A stretch of DNA of 64,000 bases from Megaustenia siamemsis (Eukaryota; Mollusca; Gastropoda; Stylommatophora; Ariophantidae): the NCBI GenBank assembly GCA_032433765.1, contig JAVIAB010000160.1, positions 32,019,121-32,083,120 of the forward strand. Direction: 5' to 3'. The notes below the pieces were generated by a model that was given only the letters and a program-made list of their open reading frames with translations, did not search any database and was not told where the DNA came from. A program made the translations under genes and the position numbers. This document shows positions 1 to 12,129 of this stretch, in pieces. The stretch's first letter is position 1. Each line of letters starts with the position of its first letter.

Positions 1-560
1 TTGATTTTGACTATATCTACTGTAAACAATGCTTTTATGTGAAACATAATAGTTTAAGATTTCAGGAAAATTAAGTTTTGTGCCTGAAAATAACATATTT
101 TATGCTCATTTTGTTGAAAATGTAGTATTTTGTGCGGAAAATCTCTAAATTTAGACTGACATGTTTGTTATGATATCTCAGAAACTAATAAAGATAGCTT
201 CATGTAATTTGGTATGCATATAGAACATTAAAGTTATATCATTTCTGTACTAAGAACTTTCGGATTAGATCTGTGTTTGACAAAATATCCTCATTTATGG
301 GGAACAATAACATTTTTTTTAATTAGGGGTAAGGGTTATAAAATATCACTAAAAATCATTAAGTTATTGATCTACAGCATTCCCCTTAGTACAGTTTGGT
401 ACAGTTGTATATCCCTAACTGTCTGCCAAATTTGGAAACAAAATATTAATAACTTTTTGAGATATTCTGTCAAATGTCACTAAAAATGTAGTAAAAATTG
501 AATTGAGAGAAAATTGCAAAAATGTAACTTACCATGCTGTTTTTAAAACTTAAACTTGGT
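1..560. other. A+T-rich, no gene seen
   Basis: Low-complexity A+T-rich sequence. The only open frame (277-483) has no recognisable composition or motif. I see no repeat family member here. Confidence 0.5.
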
Positions 561-1113
561 TTAATGAGCTCCTGCTGCATATGAGTCATCTTCAGGATAT
601 CCCTCAGCTCTCTGAACACCTTTTATAGCTCTTTTTATCTTATTATTTATTTTAATTCTTTTTTCAGCTGCTCTTATACGTGCCAGATCAAAATTTCGAA
701 ATGACGACATGTTGTAGTACCCACAGCTTAGTCCTAAATTCTTTAATATTTCAAGTCTGCCCAGTTCTCCTTCATTATAGACAACATAGCATCATTCACA
801 GCTATTTCTAGTCTATCTCTACCAACAAAAGTAGTTTTAGGGCACCTTTCCCAGATCATATGATGGAATGCTTCATTAGCATTTTGTGTTCCACCGTGCA
901 AACACTTGCTCAATAACTCATCATTTGAAAGATCTTCAAATACAGGTTTTATTATTTGCATCACAAAATCTGGCAGCTTATTTTTTATTTGACCATGGCA
1001 CCATTTTCCACAGTTTAAATGTATTCCTTTCCTATGTTCCCAGATTGACCATATTGCCTTTTTCATTTCATCTAAATTTTCTGTGTTTGATCGAATCGCG
1101 CCTCCATAGTGAC
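561..1113 (-). pseudogene. Mutator-like transposase domain, C-terminal fragment
   Basis: The - strand reads from KGHYGGAIRSNTENLDEMKK near 1113 through an open stretch at 1066-743. That stretch contains LLSKCLHGGTQNANEAFHH and CPKTTFVGRDRLE. These resemble the 'Mutator-like transposase domain' proteins that are multicopy in many invertebrates. The frame closes after NWADLKY; a +1 shift near 755 restores a lysine/arginine-rich tail ending in TAA at 561. The N-terminal part and terminal repeats are absent, so this is a dead fragment. The family assignment is from memory of the conserved block and has moderate confidence. Confidence 0.55.
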
Positions 1114-1587
1114 CCTTGTTGTTGTTATATATATTCTTGGCAGGGTTTTGTTCCTACCATTTGTTTATGCTTTCATTTGGTATTCTATCTCTTCTTGTGT
1201 TGTTTGTTACTTTTCTCAAGCATCGCATATCACATGTATTGGCCTTAAATAATTCAGATAGTATGATGTAATTATGATTATGATAATATCACACACTAAT
1301 TGAAAGAACTATTTTACATGGCGTAAATTACTGCATTCTTGATGTCTCAAATATCAGTAAAAGGTCAACCTAGAAGTTCGAACGGCAACAAACAGTGCGT
1401 GAGCTGCAGAAAAAAAATGGATGAGACAGATGATTCCAGATGATATAATTTTTTAAATTAAATATTCCTTTTTCACGACAAAATGACTTTGAGAGAAGAA
1501 TTATCTTACAGCGAGAAAATTTAAATCTATGTGTTACGACCAACACAAATGACGAACTGGCAGAACGGTGAAACAAAGTCTGTTTAC

Positions 1588-1925
1588 GGGGGCCTCGGTA
1601 GCCTAGTTGAGAAAACCACCCGACTGGACTACCGACGTTCGGACAACCCGTGTTCGATTCCCGCTGGGAGCAGTGTGAATTGTACTCGTGGTTGGAAAAA
1701 AACAAATACCCCCACGGTCGACCCAGCCGTTAGCAGAAATGGGTACCAGAGTATTACCCTGGGAAGGTGAGGAATGTCGCTTCGCATCTGAGTTTCGATG
1801 CTTGAGGCTACACTATACAGAAATCTCCGAACATTTCTGGATAGGTGGCCGAGCACATATGGGTGTAAACTCGCGTGCTAAGACGCCGGTTCAAGTCTCA
1901 TACTTTACCTTTACCTTTAAAGTCT
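1588..1925 (+). repeat. SINE-like repeat with two tRNA-like modules
   Basis: The first module starts near 1590 with an A-box-like TAGCCTAGTTG and a B-box-like GTTCGATTCCC near 1652. A second tRNA-Leu/Ser-like module lies near 1845-1905, with TGGCCGAGCA and later CCGGTTCAAGTC. The repeat ends in a short CTTTACCTTTACC tract. The acceptor stems do not pair well, so these are SINE heads and not tRNA genes. No second copy is seen in the window. Confidence 0.5.
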
Positions 1926-2344
1926 GTTTTGTTGGCGATGCAAATAAAAAAGATCGACGAGTGAATTTGATGTACAAGTAATAGTCTAATGAGACTAATC
2001 TAAGTGTACTAGCAGTCTACTTTTTTTTATTATGCATGTAATGCAACCACTATTTACGTCCAGGCCTCCTCAAGTTTCGAATTCACCGTTCACCGCTGTA
2101 GACGATTTGAGTCACGTGCCTGAATCAGAGTTTGTATACTTTAACATGAATTACTAGAGACCTATAGAAATATCGAGAGTTAGTTTCGATGATTTTCGAA
2201 ACAGCTCAACGCACTGTAGTCTGATTACTAGAAGGTTCCAGAAGATTTTATTGAACGGACTGTTGAAACAGTTTGAAGTCGCCGAACACACTACCGCTAG
2301 AATTGCGATACCACTGTTTTTTTTTTTTTGTTAGCTAACTCTTC

Positions 2345-3230
2345 GATTGAAGGTTCATCATCATCAACATCATGTGCCATACCGGTTGGCGTAGGCGATC
2401 ATGTCCTTCCACGATCTACTGTCTACAGTGCATCGTATCAGTTCTGTTGTTGACTGTTTTCCATGCCATGACACCAAGCTATCCAGTATTTTCTCTCTTT
2501 GTCGTCTGCTATCTCTCTTTCCTTTTATTTTGCCATTTGTATCCAAGTATTCCAACTTTCCTCTTCTCATGATGTGCCCGAAAAACGTTGATTGTTTCTT
2601 TCTGATGTTTTTTAGGAGCTCCCTTTTTGTGTTGGCATCTTTGAGAATGTCCTCATTGGTCTTTTTAGCTGTCCAGGAAACTTTCAACATTCTTCTGAGA
2701 AATCCCATCTCTGTGGCCTCTAATCATCTTTTTATTTGTTTGTCTACTGTCCATGATTCGCCTCCATAGGTCAAAATTGGTTGTATATAGCACCGATGAA
2801 CTCTCTTTTTCATTTCTATTGACATATATTTGTTGCATAAGATATTTTTCATTTTCTGAAATGCTATTTTGGCCTGAGCTATTCTGCTTTTTATTTCTGT
2901 GGTGCATCTCCCATCTGATGTTATTATTGTGCCCTAGTATTTCAAACGTTGCATTTTTTAAAGAATTGTCCTGTTTATTTTTAGGCTGTATGATGATGAT
3001 GATTGTTTCTTCGACTTAACCATTACTTCTGCTTTCTTACTATTCAGACTGAGGCATTTCTTGTTGTTTTCTTTTACTATTATATCTATTATTTCTTGTA
3101 GTCCATTCTTTGTCTCTGCTATTAAGACTGTGTCATCCGCATATCGCAAATTATTTATGTTGTGACCGATGACTTCAATTCCATTTTTGTCTACTATTGA
3201 AGGTTCTTTTTTCTTCTTCTTTTCTCTTTC
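2345..3230 (-). mobile_element. LINE-B fragment (RTE-like reverse transcriptase, 3' end)
   Basis: The - strand carries the reverse transcriptase box YADDTVLIAETKNGLQEIID (about 3149-3090). It then has RRMLKVSWTAKKTNEDILKD and the C-terminal block FFGHIMRRGKLEYL, and ends in a (TGA)n tail at 2348-2360. Several frames are needed, so it is dead. It is 5'-truncated. Related copies lie at 20152-20875, 29032-30775 (interrupted), 35195-35320, 40595-40975 and 55405-55650. The short 3' UTR with a TGA microsatellite tail fits the RTE clade. Confidence 0.75.
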
Positions 3231-3714
3231 TCATTGGTACCGAACAGGTGTCGTGGTTATATCATTTGTCGTTCTTAAGCTGCTCGAACTGTCTGAATTA
3301 GGGATTTTCCTTTGTTGTTACATATCTCTGTCACCGCATCTATCCATCTTATTTTAAGACATTGAAGGTTAATCGAGTTAAAAACGAATCTTTTCAAAGT
3401 TTAAACAGGTTTTTAGGTTATGATTAGAAAGATTCGACTGGCAATTTATTCAAGACTCGCCAGGTTCGAAGATTCGAATGTTCCATTCTTTCTCATGAGT
3501 TTTGACGATGTATCTCGTTTACTAAATATACATTTCATTTGTATTTTCTCAATAACTATAGGTTATATTCTTTGAAATCTGTATTCTTTAATTTGTTATT
3601 CCTTTAATCGTAGATTTCAAGTTTCGCTTCAATTAAAAATGATTTTCTTGTTTTACTGAAAAATGAAGAGATAGAGATCCGGAAATAATATCTCAGCAAG
3701 AAAGGCACAGAATG

Positions 3715-6125
3715 TCTTCTTCTTCTACCTTTTTAGCTCCCAGTGGAGCATAGGTCTTCAACAAACTTTCCACGTCATTATGTTTTTTGCTATTCTTTTA
3801 AGATCATTCCATGTCTTCCCCATCATCTTCATCTCTGCTTATATCTGTCTTCTCCAATAATTCCTTAGTCTTCCTCTTTCTCTTTTCCCCTGGGGGTTCC
3901 AAAAAGGGCCTGTTGTGTAATACTTTCAGTTGGCTTCCGTAGTGTGTGTCCTATCCATCGCCATCGTCTTCGCTGTATCTCTTTATCCACTGGTATTTGA
4001 CTGGTACATTTCCATAATTCTATGTTAGTGATTTTGTCCTGCCATTTCCATCCTTTTATTCTGTGCAAGCATCCATTAATGAAAGTCTGTATCTTCTCTA
4101 TGTTTCTCTATGGCCACTTTTATGGTCTCTCCAGAATGATTCTGCTTAATATTTTTCCTGGCACTGATAGTAGCATAATTTCACTATAATTTGTGCACTC
4201 CTGTAAACTTCCTTTTTTTGGTAGTTTGATCATATAACCTTCTTTCCGGTCTTTAGGTATTTCTTCCCTCTTCCAAATTTTATCTAATAGATTATGTAAC
4301 ATCTTGGTAGAGGTGTTAATATCTGCTTTGATGGCTTCCGAAGGAATTTCATCTGGTCCTGTTGCTTTATCATTTTTTAATAGTTTGATGGTTTTCATTA
4401 TTTCTTCTTTACTTCTTTTTCCACAGTTAACGTGTAACTCTTCTTCTGCTGGTAGTATATTTGGAGGATTATTTGAGCCGGGTCTGTTCAAAAGTTCTTC
4501 AAAATGCTCTTTCCATCTCTCCATTTGTTCCCTTATATTACTAAGCAGATTTCCTTTCTTATCTGTAATAAAGGCATTGATCTGTTTGTATTTTCCACTT
4601 AATTTCTTTGTGTTGTTGTACAGTTCTTTCATATTCCCTTTATTTGCTGCTTCTTCTGCCTCTTTAGCTAGTTCATCTATATATTTCCTCTTATCCCTTT
4701 TAATGCATCTTCTCACTTATTTGCTCATCTTAAGTAAGCTTCCTGTGTCTTGGCTTTATTACTTCTCCTTTTGCTTTTATTTATGTCTGCTTTCTTGTTC
4801 TTTCTTTCTTTAATTTTATCTAGGGTCTCTGCTGTCATCCATGCCTTATTCTGGCGTTCTCTTTTCCCCAGCGTTTCTTCGCATGTCTCTTTCCATATAT
4901 CTTTTACCTGTTTCCAATGATCTTCTATATTTATTGTATTTTCTAGTTGTTGAAGGAATTGGTATTTGTTTGATATTGTGACTGCGAATTTATCTTTAAT
5001 TCCTTGTTCTTTAAGAAACCCTAAATTGAAATACTTTCTACCCTTATTCGCTGTAGTATACCTTTTTAGTTTAATTTTAAGTTTGGCTATCATAAGATGA
5101 TGATCAGAAGCTACATCTGCCCCTTTATATACTTTTACATCCTGTAAGGATGACTTAAACTTATTATTAATGCATATGTGATCAATTTGATTTTCCGTTC
5201 TATGATCTGGTGACACCCATGTAGCTTTGTGTATTCTTTTATGTTGGAATATTGTTCCTCCTAGGCTCATTTGATTAAGGGCGCAGAAATTCACAAATAT
5301 CTCTCCATTCTCGTTTATATCTCCAAGTCCATGTTTTCCCATAATCTCTTCGAAGCCTCTGTTGTCTGATCCTACTTTAGCATTTAGGTCTCCCATCAAA
5401 ATTATAATATCCTTGGCTCGTCTTGCATCCATCTGACATTGTAGCTGTTTATAGAAATCATTTTTAACTAAATCATCCTTATCGTTGGTTGGTGCATAGC
5501 ATTGGATAATGTGTAATTTTATTTTGCTTTTGGTTGTTTTAAATGTTGCTCTCATTAGTCTTGGTCCTACTGCTTCCCATTCTATTAGTGTCTTCTGTGC
5601 ATTCCTTGATAGCATTATAGCTACCCCTTCACTATGTTGTGCTCCGGGTTCCTGGTGTCCTGATGATAAAATCATCTCTCCTGTGTTTAGTTTTATTTTA
5701 CCCGTTCCTAGCCATCTTGTTTCACACAATCCCAGAATATCTATCTTGTAGTTTGTCATTTCTGCTGCTACCTAAGCAGCTTTTCCCTGTTCGTTTAGGG
5801 TACGTACATTCCAGGTGCCAATTCTGGAGGATTTCCTGGTAGATAAAGGGTGAGTCGACAACGAAATCCTTACGGCTTTCTCCGGTTTGCGTCATACGTC
5901 TCTTAGACAGAGAGCCCTTATCTTTCCTAGATGGCTGATTTACTTTTTCTCTCTTTAACTTGTCCATGTTTGTGAAGTCTTTTCAGCTTATTTTTTTTTT
6001 TTTTTACAGTATGGGATAGCCAGTCCCCTGCCCAACCCTCCTTTCTCGCCTCTTACGAACATGCCTGGTAGGGTACAGCGCCGCTATTCTTTACTCCCCT
6101 TTCGGGCCCCGGCAGCGCACGGGCG
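3715..6125 (-). mobile_element. LINE-F, RTE/BovB-like, with endonuclease and partial reverse transcriptase
   Basis: This is the most complete LINE 5' half in the window. The - strand shows a G+C-rich leader (6125-5970), then an AP-endonuclease-like domain: TWNVRTLNEQGKAA near 5805, CETRWLGTGK, MGDLNAKVGS and SDHHLM (about 5100). An in-frame TAG follows GKAA near 5775. From 4716 a reverse transcriptase N-terminus is open, with NDKATGPDEIPSEAIKA and LLSVPGKIL. The catalytic core is missing: the sequence jumps at about 4120-4070 to the C-terminal block [14 protein letters not shown] (4068-3865). The element ends in an (AAG)n tail near 3715. The endonuclease resembles the RTE/BovB type that also occurs in 'craniofacial development protein 2'. 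It is not active. Confidence 0.85.
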
Positions 6126-7193
6126 GCACAGATTGTGGCTATTTCTAATTACCGTTGATAATATGACTATGACAAGGTTGACATAAGGAACACGTACCGC
6201 TGATAAGCAGCCCGTTATATATTTGTTGAAACATTAATACAAAAACGATTATGCATTATTAAATAAAATGATAATGTCTTTAATTAATAATACACATATA
6301 CATACATATTTTATTCATTCGTGAACAAACAATGATTATACACTTGTTAGATTATAGATCAAATAATAGTCGTGCATAAATGTAGAGATGTGCGTGATCA
6401 AACACTTCAAAATTATGTAGGGCCCTATTAAATTTATGTTACGATATATCGGCTGAGCAAATTTCCTGGCGACAAAAAAACGGGGCACTGGGATGGCAAA
6501 CGGACAAGAGTTAAGCAATTTTTTTTTTAATAAAAAAAAGGACGATTAAAAAAAAAAGTTTACTTTCATAAACACACTGTCAGTGACAGAGCCCATATGA
6601 AATGTAAGTAGATGTAGAGGTGGGCCGTTTTCCATCACGATCGTACCATGAATATTTCTCCCATCAAGTAATCTTGCACAGTAAATTTCCATCTTTCAAC
6701 ACGTTCTCATAAAATATAGGTTGAAAAAAATAATTAATGGCGTTGTATTAAAAACCAGGGAAAATTTGACATTCTAACAAGTTAAAACTAACGTTTTTAT
6801 TTTTGTTGTAAAGAAAGGACGGACGAGAAATATGGGGGTGGAAAAAGGGGGGAGGGGGGGGTGAAGAGGGGCATTGCCCCGTATGACCAGCCTTCAGTTA
6901 GGTAAGTCAACTTTCAAGCATGCATTTAAAAGGAATAGATTAACATCATGTAAAAATATATTCCAAAACACATTCAAACGTACTGAAGTCTTCTTATCGT
7001 CTTCTATAGTAAATTCAGAATGATTCTTCTTTGAATTATTGTTCATTTCCCGGCCGAGGGGAAAGGGATTGGGGGGGGGGGGGGCTGTTTGTATATTACA
7101 TACAGAATCGGCCCAGTGGTTGTTGGCATTCTGAGTAAGTGAACTTCCGCGCCCTTTAGTGTAATTATAGCTAAAAGTGACCCTCACTCTCTG
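6126..7193. other. No gene seen
   Basis: A+T-rich sequence with short A, T and G runs (a G run at about 7068-7083). Short open frames here lack recognisable motifs. Confidence 0.45.
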
Positions 7194-7220
7194 CCCCCCC
7201 CCCCCCCCCCCCCCATCTCA

Positions 7221-7307
<87 letters not shown>

Positions 7308-7309
7308 TA

Positions 7310-7395
<86 letters not shown>
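7194..7395. repeat. Compound microsatellite C(n)-(CT)n-(TA)n
   Basis: A run of about 20 C is followed by (CT)n to about 7246 and then (TA)n to 7395, broken only near 7303-7314. It abuts the start of a LINE-D copy. It produces long artificial Tyr-Ile reading frames on both strands, which are not genes. Confidence 0.95.
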
Positions 7396-7400
<5 letters not shown>

Positions 7401-7965
7401 ACTATCTCCATATTCCGTGCCCAGGCAGAATAGGCAAAGTGAAATGAGGAAGAAAGTACAAATGTTTAAACTTGGCACATGGAACGTAAGGACCATGTGC
7501 CCTGGACTTGTTAAAGCAAACACACTGTAAGAAGGGCAAATTAGAACAACAGCCCTCATAGATAAGGAATTCAATAGAATACATATCGATATTGTAAATA
7601 CTAATACAAAAAGTAAGTAATTAGTAAGAACTATTACACGGAAAAAGACAATCGGTAGACCTAAGCGACGATATAGAAATATCTGCAAATCATCTCTGAA
7701 TGACTTCTCAATCTGTGAAAATGACTGGAAATATCTGGCAAGTGATCGCACATCATGGAGGGCATTTATAAGGAATAGTATAACATCATTTGAGACTGTG
7801 CTAAGGCAAAACTCAGAAGAGAAAAGACTCATGAAAAAGGATGGAAAACCCTGTGGATCAATGGGCCTGACTTGTTCATTCTGTGGTAAAGTGTGTTTGT
7901 CAAACATTGGTAGAATTAGCCACCAGAGAAACTGTTCGACAAAAACAAAACCTCAACAATAAAAA
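7396..7965 (+). mobile_element. LINE-D, internally deleted copy
   Basis: The copy starts with a leader motif (CCGTGCCCAGGCAGAATAGG near 7417) also found in reverse at 10440-10510. It then has the endonuclease start [16 protein letters not shown]. Near 7620 it jumps to the far C-terminus, [15 protein letters not shown], and ends with the motif [21 protein letters not shown], split here as [11 protein letters not shown] and [13 protein letters not shown] follows near 7960. The endonuclease remainder and the whole reverse transcriptase are missing. The terminal C-x2-C...H-x4-C pattern could bind zinc. Confidence 0.75.
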
Positions 7966-8008
7966 ACACACAATAGCCTCCACTAGACCGTCTGACAATA
8001 CGAAAAGG

Positions 8009-8011
<3 letters not shown>

Positions 8012-8049
<38 letters not shown>
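8012..8049. repeat. (TA)n microsatellite
   Basis: About 19 TA units lie between the LINE-D copy and the next LINE. Confidence 0.95.
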
Positions 8050-8050
<1 letters not shown>

Positions 8051-8051
<1 letters not shown>

Positions 8052-9445
8052 TCCCATCTTAAAAACATCACAGGAAATCGAATAAGTAATCAAATAGGCA
8101 CCACGAAATAAAGCACCAGGCCAGGTACAGATAACATACCAGTAGAAATAATACCAGAAGTAGGAGAAACAGGAGTTGCATGGCTGCACGTAATATTCGA
8201 TGCAGCATGGCACAAAAAAAAAGCCCCAGAAGACTGGCAATATGCAATCATCGTAAAAATATGGAAAAAGAAAGGCAGCAAGAGAGATTGCAATCAATAT
8301 AGAGGTATATCGCTTCTCATCCATGTGGGAAAGTTATGCGCCAAAATTATAGAAAAAATGGGTGAGACCAATAATAGAGCTACAGTTAAACGATTCTCAA
8401 ATGGGGTTCCGAAAAAAAAAAACTATGGGAGATACTAACAACATACGGAGTAAGTCAACATCGAACCAGCCTAATTAAAAGTCTCTACATCAACAGCAAC
8501 TGCACAGGCAGAACAACAGCAGGCTACACGGACCACTACGAAGTTAGATCTGGAGTAAGACAGAGGAGCGTACTATCCCACCTATTGTTCAGTATGTTCA
8601 TGAACTACATGTACAAGTTAGCCATCTCATTGGAGACAGAGGAAATCAATAAGCTTCTGTTTGCAGACGATCAGGCACTAATACATGGAAAAGTAGAAGA
8701 CATACAAAAACACTTAAATAGGTTAAACAGCACAAGCACAAAATACAACATGAAAATCAACATCAACAAAACAGAAGTCATGAATATCACAAAAGAGAAA
8801 CAGATCATCAACGTAACTATTGACGGCAAACAACTAAAACAAGTAGAGGAATTTAAATACCTAGGAAGTCTTATGACAAACGATAATTCGCAAACAGCAG
8901 AAATAGACTCAAGATGCAACAAAGCTTGCCAAATTATAGGACAGCTATCATCACTATTGTCAAACAAGGAAATAACTCTAGAGGCAAAACGGGCACTCTA
9001 TGATACAATCTTCGTTCCAACGTTGTGCTACCAAATGTCATACCTAGACCCTAGATGCAAGAACAATAAGCAAAATAACCACTACGGAGATTAAATGTGT
9101 TAGACGACTGATAGTAAACAGCACGAGAGATAAGACAAGAAATTGAACAACTGAGAAAAAAAAACTAGAAGTAAAAACCATTGCCATAGAATATATAAAG
9201 AAACAACAGATACAATGGTTTGACCACGTGATAAGGCAGAAAGATAAAAACATAAAACGGCGAGCATTCAATTAACGTTGCGAGAACACCAGACCCAAGG
9301 GTCGATCACGAAAAAAGTGGATTGACGGAATATTAGAAACACTAGGAAACATAACAGCAGCAGAGATAAACAGAAGAGCAAATGACCGCAAATGATATCT
9401 CTCCTCGGCGCTAAAAGGCAAATGGGTAAGGAAAGAAGAAGAAGA
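8051..9445 (+). mobile_element. LINE-E reverse transcriptase, frameshifted
   Basis: Reverse transcriptase motifs occur in order: a degenerate PGTDNIPVEII block near 8110, NQYRGISLL near 8295, and VRSGVRQRSVLSHLLFSMF near 8545-8600. The open stretch 8585-9094 carries LLFADDQALIHGK (catalytic FADD) and FKYLGSLMTND. The C-terminal block AIEYIKKQQIQWFDHVIRQK and an (AGA)n tail end near 9445. Several stops and shifts make it dead. Relatives lie at 46430-46880 (+) and 25590-26695 (-, interrupted). Confidence 0.8.
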
Positions 9446-9964
9446 TGAATAACATCGGATTAAAAACATTGTATTTATTACTTTCACTTTTTCTTTTCTT
9501 CTTTTTTTTTTATCTTGGAAGATCCATGATGGCATTCTTAAGTACATGGCGCGCCCCGCGCAACAAATCCGAGTTGCCAGTACCCTGAGCCGGCCCTGAT
9601 TACATACTACACAATGTTACATTTTACGACCAAGTTGAACTTTTCAGGCTGATAATACAGACATCCACTTGACCATTTTTAAAAAAAATTATAATTTGGG
9701 GTGGGCGTGAAGATTGCATTTATAGAATTTGATCAGACTGAATAATGTTGCCGGGACCATCACGTACAGATGATGTTGTAGGGTCTTGATCAATTCAGGT
9801 TCTCTTATTCTGACGCCATGTATCATTACCTTATTATATTAATTACATCCAATCCATCTTTATTCATCGCAAGTTCCAAAATTAAAATACATGTAATAAG
9901 TGCAAGCAGAACAAAATATGAAAAGGTCATTTGGAATAAGTACAAAATAGAACAATATAAAATG
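9446..9964. other. No gene seen
   Basis: A+T-rich spacer between LINE copies. No motif or repeat family was recognised. Confidence 0.4.
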
Positions 9965-10770
9965 TGTGGCCCTTTTTGTCTTGTCAGGTGTCTAGTGGAG
10001 GCTATTGTGTATTTTTTTAGGTTTTGTTTTTTGTCGAACAGCTTCTCTCGTGGCTAATTCTACCAATGTTAGACAAACACACATGGCCACAGAAGAACAA
10101 ATCAGGGCCAATGATCCATAGGGTTTTCCATCCTTTTTCATGATTCTTTTCTCTGCTAAGTTTTGCCTTAGCTCAGTCTCAAATGATGTTATACCATTCT
10201 TTATGCATGCTTTCCATGATGTGCGATCACTTGCCAAATGTTCCGAGTCATTTTCATCGATGGAGAAATAATTCAGAGATGATTTACAGATATCTCTATA
10301 TCGTAGTTTAGGTCTGTCGATTTGTCTTTATCCGTGTGTTAGTTCACCATATAGTATTTGCCTGGGGAAGCGTTTTTCTTCCATTCGCTGGATGTGCCAC
10401 AACCATTTTAGTCTTCGACATCTGAGCAACGACATGATTTTTTATAACATTTGTGCTTTCTTCCTCAGTTCACTTTGCCTACTCTGCCTGGGCACGGATA
10501 ATGGAGATAGTGCTTTACCCAGTCGCACTATCCCCCTCTCGACTTCGTTTCAAGGATTTCCGAAGGTGGAACGTAGTCCATACTTTCGGAATTGAAAGAA
10601 GGTGCAGGAAATGGGAGAAAGACGGCTAACACCGTATACTGCCTTAGGGTCCCTCCCTCCGGATTTTTACTCTGGGTGTACTCCCATAACCTTCGATTCT
10701 AACTAGAATCTAGTCCACAAGGTAGTGGGGGGTTTTGTGGCCGAAGTTTTCCTTCTTCTAAACGGGTTGC
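9965..10770 (-). mobile_element. LINE-D, internally deleted copy with long leader
   Basis: On the - strand a long leader runs from about 10770 to 10440 and includes the CCGTGCCCAGGCAGAGTAGG motif. It joins directly, without endonuclease or catalytic reverse transcriptase, to the C-terminus. That part includes SDRTSWKACIKNGITSFETE and KKDGKPYGSLALICSS (10237-9992). The terminal cysteine/histidine motif is frameshifted. It has the same architecture as 7396-7965 with a different deletion. Confidence 0.7.
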
Positions 10771-11029
10771 CAGCCAAAATATAAAATTATAATTTAGAAT
10801 ATATGCAAATATAACAGTATATAAAATAATCATTTGGAATAAGTACAAATAGAACAATATAAAAATTATTATTTGGAATAAGAGCAAATATAACAGTGTA
10901 TAAAAAGGTCATTTGGAATACGTGCAAACAGAAAAACATAAAATGATCATTTGGAATAAGTTAAGAAAAAAAAAACTATAAAATTACTGTTAAAAATAAG
11001 TGCAAGCAGAACAGTATAAAGAATTATAT

Positions 11030-11625
11030 GCATATGGGCCTTTGGCATCTTGACAGACAGTTGGTAGCAAGCAATCATGATAAATCTGTAGTTTGGTAAC
11101 CTACTAGTTTCGTATGCTGGGTGCTGCTTTGCTGAATAGCTTTTTTCGTGACAATCTGCCAATATTGGATAGACAAATCCGTCCGCAGAATGAACAACAA
11201 CTGTTTGTGGTGCCTGGCCTCGTTTCCTTTCTTTTGCGCCTTTTGTCATCCGAATTCGTTATCAGCACTGCCACGAAAGTTGATGTGCCATTTTGTATTT
11301 TTGTTCTCCGTGTGCTACGATCTGCTGTCAGATTTTCCATGTTTCTTTGACTGATAGAGAATTCCCTCAAGGAAATCCTCCAAATATCCTTATATCTCAG
11401 CACCGACCTGGCCATTGGTCTCTTCCTGTACTTAAGTTCGCCATACAATATTTGTTTGGGAATACAATTGTTTGCCATTCTTCTTACATGATCCAGCCAC
11501 CTTAGTCTACGACTCCTAAGTGTTGCCATGATGGGTGGGAGCTTGACTCGTAAGACATTAACGTTAGTTACTTTGTCTTGCCATTTGATGCTCATAATCT
11601 TTCGAAGAAGACAACGCACAAGAAA
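11030..11625 (-). mobile_element. LINE-D, C-terminal fragment
   Basis: A 171-aa open stretch (11619-11104) reads MRCLLRKIMSIKWQDKVTNV, then [20 protein letters not shown] and, at the end, [20 protein letters not shown]. This is the LINE-D C-terminus, with one histidine of the terminal motif replaced. There is no catalytic domain, so it is a 5'-truncated remnant. Confidence 0.7.
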
Positions 11626-11924
11626 GCAATTTAATTAACCTGAATGATAATTTGTAATAACTGTAACATGTATATGAAGAGTTGGCACTTGGAACAATTA
11701 GAAGTAGAACATTATAAAGCGTTATCTGTTGTAATAGCTGCAAATAGAAGAAAAAAAACTTAACTATATAGGTTAGTACCCTGAGACAAATAATAAATGA
11801 ATATTATTATGGGACGAAACTTCCGAGGCGAAAGATGAACGAATCATTTCAGGGAAGAGGTATGTTTACAACATTCGGAAAAAGAATCATAAATAATCCC
11901 AAACTGAAAAAAAAAACAAAGAAC

Positions 11925-12035
11925 AATAGATGGTCCGAAGCAGGATCAAACCTGTACTCCATGACAGAGCGCCTTGCTTCAAGAACCAAACGCTAGAGCA
12001 CACGACCAACTCAGCCACTTTAAAAGATAGCTATG
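11925..12035 (-). repeat. tRNA-derived SINE head
   Basis: The - strand has an A-box-like TGGCTGAGTTGG followed about 60 bases later by a B-box-like GGTTTGATCC. Spacing fits a tRNA-like promoter, but the arms do not form a convincing cloverleaf. It was seen once. Confidence 0.4.
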
Positions 12036-12129
12036 TCTTTCACGCATATGTATTCATGACTATAGCATAGGGTTACGAACACAACACGGGAATAAATTGT
12101 ATATCTGTATTTCCTATTAAGACATTTGA

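Noticed and set aside
4304..4813. 169-aa hydrophobic + strand frame resembling a membrane protein
   Set aside because: Antisense of the LINE-F reverse transcriptase; hydrophobicity follows from T-rich antisense sequence.
7177..7907. Long open frames of repeated Tyr-Ile across 7245-7395 on both strands
   Set aside because: They are translations of a (TA)n microsatellite, not proteins.
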